A stretch of 8,566 nucleotides of DNA from an uncultured Lachnoclostridium sp. (GTDB taxonomy: Bacteria; Bacillota; Clostridia; Lachnospirales; Lachnospiraceae): positions 1 to 8,566 of the forward strand of contig CABQJX010000118.1 of NCBI GenBank assembly GCA_902464595.1. The letters are read 5' to 3'. Made by a program: the position numbers and the translations under genes. Positions 6,512-8,566 of the stretch are shown here, piece after piece (positions within the stretch are counted from its first letter, which is position 1; every line of letters starts with the position of its first letter). Under the pieces are notes generated by a model. It saw only the letters and a program-made list of their open reading frames with translations, ran no database searches and was not told where the DNA came from.

Positions 6512-6763
6512 TTACTCCTCCTCGGCTTCTTCCTCCTCCGGAAGGATCTTTACTTTCTGATGATACAGCTCATCAATGGCGATGGATAAGGGCTTCTTCC
6601 CAGCTGCTCCTGCAACAAAGGGAGCCTCTCCGGCGATCAGCTGTCTGGCACGCCTGGAAGCTGCAATCACGATGGAGTAGCGGCTCTGCACAACCGGCTG
6701 CTCTCCTGGCTCAATATCGCTGTTTACTACATTAATCAGATCTGTGTATGATGGATGTAACAT
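6512..6763 (-). CDS. rpoZ: DNA-directed RNA polymerase subunit omega
   Basis: This 83-residue protein is the omega subunit, which wraps the beta-prime C-terminus and promotes RNA polymerase assembly. Family features are the N-terminal MLHPSYTDLINVV, the central QSRYSIVIAASRRARQLI (27-44) and the segment KKPLSIAIDEL preceding the tail. The C-terminus is strongly acidic (mostly Glu from residue 75), as often seen in Firmicutes. An AAAGGGGA binding site lies about seven bases upstream of the ATG. It follows gmk by 56 bases, the usual gmk-rpoZ pairing. That gap holds a five-base-pair hairpin (CTGCC 6803-6807 with GGCAG 6812-6816) without a T-run. Confidence 0.95.
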   Translation of the reverse strand: MLHPSYTDLINVVNSDIEPGEQPVVQSRYSIVIAASRRARQLIAGEAPFVAGAAGKKPLSIAIDELYHQKVKILPEEEEAEEE

Positions 6764-6819
6764 ATTACATTCCCCTTTCCATAATTCATAATAATGATTT
6801 CCCTGCCTAAGGGCAGAAC

Positions 6820-7464
6820 CTATTTTCTCTCATCTTTTCTTTCGTCCAGATGGTAAAGCTCCTCCCGCATGCGGCTGAGAAAATCCAAATGGTATCCTGT
6901 TTTCCTGTGCTGCAGCTGGATCAGCTGGTGCATCTGCTGCACACAGGTATCAATCTCGTCATTGATCAGCAGGTAATCGTAAGCTTCCATACCGGAAGCT
7001 TCCTCTGCTGCCCGGCGCAGCCTTGCGTTGATCACCTCGATCGTCTCCGTGCCCCTGCCTACCAAACGGCGGCGCAGTTCTTCGGCGCTGGGAGGAGTCA
7101 CAAACACCAGAAGCGCTTCCGGGAAACGTTTCTTTACCTTTAAGGCGCCCTGTATCTCTATTTCCAGGATCACATCTTTCCCCTCAGCCATCTTCTGCTC
7201 CACATAACTTTTAGGGGTCCCATAGTAATGGTTCACATACTGAGCATACTCGATCAGCTGCCCTTCCTCTATCATCTGCTGGAACTTATCTTTGGACAGG
7301 AAGAAGTAATCTTCCCCATCCTTTTCCCCCTCTCTGGGCTGTCTGGTGGTGGCGGATATAGACAGCGCATAATTGTCATACCGCCGTAACAGTTCCTTCA
7401 TAAGGGTTCCCTTTCCTGCTCCGGAAAAACCGGATACGACCGCTAAAATTCCCTGCTGCTTCAT
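6820..7464 (-). CDS. gmk: Guanylate kinase
   Basis: This 214-residue cytosolic enzyme phosphorylates GMP to GDP with ATP. The P-loop is GFSGAGKGT (12-20); the second position is Phe where Pro is more usual in the family. GMP-binding segments follow: SATTRQPREGEKDGEDYFF (37-55), the IEYAQYVNHYYGTP part (71-84) and ILEIEIQGALKVKKRFP (98-114). The lid and core helices RRRLVGRGTETIEVINARL come next. The length is normal for the family, with a slightly extended charged C-terminus (DERKDERK). An AGGGAGA binding site lies about six bases before the ATG. The gene lies 38 bases after yicC. The small regulator gene remA (DUF370), which sits between these two in Bacillus and many clostridia, is not present in the gap. 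Confidence 0.97.
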   Translation of the reverse strand: MKQQGILAVVSGFSGAGKGTLMKELLRRYDNYALSISATTRQPREGEKDGEDYFFLSKDKFQQMIEEGQLIEYAQYVNHYYGTPKSYVEQKMAEGKDVILEIEIQGALKVKKRFPEALLVFVTPPSAEELRRRLVGRGTETIEVINARLRRAAEEASGMEAYDYLLINDEIDTCVQQMHQLIQLQHRKTGYHLDFLSRMREELYHLDERKDERK

Positions 7465-7477
7465 GGCATCTCTCCCT

Positions 7478-7499
7478 GATATTTCAATGATATTTCAAT
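7478..7499. repeat. 11-bp perfect tandem duplication between yicC and gmk
   Basis: GATATTTCAAT occurs twice head to tail (7478-7488 and 7489-7499), and a related ATTCAAT at 7505-7511 overlaps the last codons of yicC. On the minus strand these read as ATTGAAATATC units directly upstream of the gmk binding site. It looks like a small slippage duplication in an otherwise empty 38-base gap. Confidence 0.8.
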
Positions 7500-7502
7500 G
7501 TA

Positions 7503-8381
7503 CTATTCAATGTTTTGGATCTGCTCCCTGACCTTCTCGATCTCTGTCTTAAGAGCAATGGCTTTATCTGAGATGGACAGATCCGTAGATTTGGAAAGAA
7601 TGGTGTTGGCTTCCCGGTTCATCTCCTGGGCAATAAAATCAAGCTTTCTTCCCACGCTTTCCCCGCTTAAAAGCTCCTGTCTGGTGTTATTGATATGGCT
7701 TCTGAGGCGGACCGTTTCCTCATCTACACAGATCTTATCCGCATAGATCGTTACCTCCGCAGCAATGCGGCTCTCCTCAATCGCCGTACCGTTTAACAGC
7801 TCCTTTACCTTATCCTCCAGACGGCCTCTGTATTCCCCAAGGATCTGGGGGGAACGCTCCTCGATGTAATCCACCAGGCTTTCCATGTAATCCAGCTTAC
7901 CCATGAGATCCTTTTTCAAGTGCTCGCCCTCTGTCTCCCTGGATTCCACAAACCGCCCGGCGGCTGTCTCCAGGGCCTCTGACAGGATCCCCCACAGATG
8001 CTCCTCATCGTCCGGAGCCTGCTCCATGGACAATACCTCCGGAAACTTAGCCAAAGCCGATACTTTTACATCGTTCTGGATGCCAAACTCCTCTGCCATA
8101 CGGTCAAAATAAGCCATATACTCCGCTGCCAGAGCCCTGTTGTATTTAAGGCACAGATTGCTCTCCGTATAATCCTCGTAGGTGATGAACAGATCCACCT
8201 TGCCCCTCTGAATGTATTTTTTAAGAAGCGTTCTGATGGCGGCCTCGAAATAATTGAACTTCTTGGGCATCTTGATACTCAGATCCAGATACCGATGGTT
8301 CACGGCCTTCATTTCGACAGAGATTTTATATTCGTCCGTCACATTCTCGCATCTGCCGAAACCCGTCATGCTTTTTAACAT
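7503..8381 (-). CDS. yicC: YicC/YloC family endoribonuclease
   Basis: This 292-residue protein is a YicC/YloC homologue. The N-terminal MLKSMTGFGRCE and the C-terminal DUF1732 signature GRKLDFIAQEMNREANTILSKS (244-265) followed by ALKTEIEKVREQIQN are unmistakable, and the length is typical. E. coli YicC has been linked to RNA decay and cleaves RNA in a metal-dependent way; the Bacillus homologue is YloC. The start matches the family N-terminus and has a modest GAGG binding site about eight bases upstream. That site lies inside the last codons of a possible 22-codon leader ORF whose stop is one codon before this ATG in the same frame. It is the first large gene after the promoter at 8465-8493. 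Confidence 0.95.
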   Translation of the reverse strand: MLKSMTGFGRCENVTDEYKISVEMKAVNHRYLDLSIKMPKKFNYFEAAIRTLLKKYIQRGKVDLFITYEDYTESNLCLKYNRALAAEYMAYFDRMAEEFGIQNDVKVSALAKFPEVLSMEQAPDDEEHLWGILSEALETAAGRFVESRETEGEHLKKDLMGKLDYMESLVDYIEERSPQILGEYRGRLEDKVKELLNGTAIEESRIAAEVTIYADKICVDEETVRLRSHINNTRQELLSGESVGRKLDFIAQEMNREANTILSKSTDLSISDKAIALKTEIEKVREQIQNIE

Positions 8382-8384
8382 AAC

Positions 8385-8453
8385 TTATGCCTCGCTTTCA
8401 TGCAGCTTCTCAGATAGAAAACCGTCATTTTCTTCCAACTGAGTGCTGTCCAT
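8385..8453 (-). CDS. Possible 22-aa leader peptide ORF upstream of yicC
   Basis: An ATG at 8453-8451 opens 22 codons ending in TAA at 8387-8385. The product begins MDSTQLEEND and ends LHESEA, acidic and without hydrophobic segments. The predicted transcript starts near 8457-8458, so the AUG would be only four or five bases from the 5' end, with no room for a ribosome binding site. The stop is followed by one codon (GTT) and then the yicC ATG in the same frame, and the yicC binding site lies inside the last leader codons. Translation of the leader could therefore gate or feed yicC. Chance is a realistic alternative at this length. Confidence 0.3.
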   Translation of the reverse strand: MDSTQLEENDGFLSEKLHESEA

Positions 8454-8464
8454 AGTTAAATAGT

Positions 8465-8493
8465 ATTATAAGTCATCTGTGTGGGCAAGTCAA
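8465..8493 (-). promoter_or_regulatory. Sigma-A promoter for the yicC-gmk-rpoZ gene run
   Basis: On the minus strand, TTGACT (8493-8488) and a perfect TATAAT (8470-8465) are separated by exactly 17 bases, one mismatch from the vegetative sigma-A consensus. An A-tract immediately upstream of the -35 could act as an UP element. The transcript would start near 8457-8458, giving a leader of about 76 bases before yicC. No other promoter as good was seen on the minus strand. Confidence 0.85.
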
Positions 8494-8514
8494 CTTTTTT
8501 TCAACTTAGCCCAC
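8481..8514. promoter_or_regulatory. Inverted and direct repeats over the -35 region, operator candidate
   Basis: GTGGGC (8481-8486, in the promoter spacer) is repeated inverted as GCCCAC (8509-8514). AAGT/ACTT extends the arms after a one-base bulge, and the pair brackets the -35 element. Within it, TCAACTT occurs twice directly (8490-8496 and 8501-8507) with an 11-base period, one helical turn, and one copy overlaps the -35. No T-run follows on either strand, so this is not an obvious terminator. It could bind a regulator or be a chance structure. Confidence 0.4.
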
Positions 8515-8566
8515 GACATACGCATGAATTGTTTTCCTTCCTCTTTTTCAAAATATCTTGTTTTTA

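Noticed and set aside
8481..8514. Intrinsic terminator of an upstream gene
   Set aside because: The inverted repeat lacks a following T-run on both strands; its overlap with the -35 element suits an operator better.

Overview
The window looks like a chromosomal segment from a spore-forming clostridial Firmicute, most likely a Lachnospiraceae-type gut anaerobe. The evidence is moderate G+C, strong AGGAGG-type ribosome binding sites, a GerW/YtfJ-family sporulation protein, a four-cysteine (zinc-type) ribosomal protein L28, and the gene order yicC-gmk-rpoZ-rimO-pgsA-cinA. No mobile element, CRISPR array, rRNA or tRNA is visible. This is mostly core genome with a less characterised tail.

Layout: rpmB (L28) is the only gene on the + strand (7-192). 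It ends in an intrinsic terminator (214-241) and converges on a long minus-strand gene set. Read in the direction of transcription from the right edge, that set starts at a near-consensus sigma-A promoter (8465-8493). Next come a possible 22-codon leader ORF, yicC (endoribonuclease family), gmk (guanylate kinase), rpoZ (RNA polymerase omega), rimO (ribosomal S12 methylthiotransferase), pgsA (phosphatidylglycerophosphate synthase) and a CinA C-terminal-domain protein (NMN amidohydrolase family). After these lie a 443-458 aa uncharacterised helical protein, a ~116 aa uncharacterised protein, a DUF2953 membrane protein, gerW/ytfJ and a 45-aa two-helix membrane protein that ordinary length cut-offs would miss. 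Gaps are short or overlapping (rimO/pgsA by 17 nt; the ~116 aa gene/DUF2953 by an ATGA overlap; the unknown gene possibly overlapping cinA). I see no convincing terminator inside the run, so most of it could be one operon, with internal promoters possible in the larger gaps.

Functional reading: the promoter-proximal half is growth-linked housekeeping (RNA turnover, GMP to GDP, RNA polymerase assembly, ribosome modification, phospholipid synthesis, pyridine nucleotide salvage). The promoter-distal half carries membrane or spore-associated proteins of poorly known function. The most unusual features are the tiny membrane protein next to gerW, the near-leaderless in-frame leader ORF and operator-like repeats at the operon promoter, the absence of remA (DUF370) between yicC and gmk, a 53-nt imperfect hairpin between rpoZ and rimO, and an 18-residue tandem repeat in the DUF2953 protein. 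I found no clear sign of a wholly new system; the uncharacterised cluster from 323 to 3799 is the best place to look.
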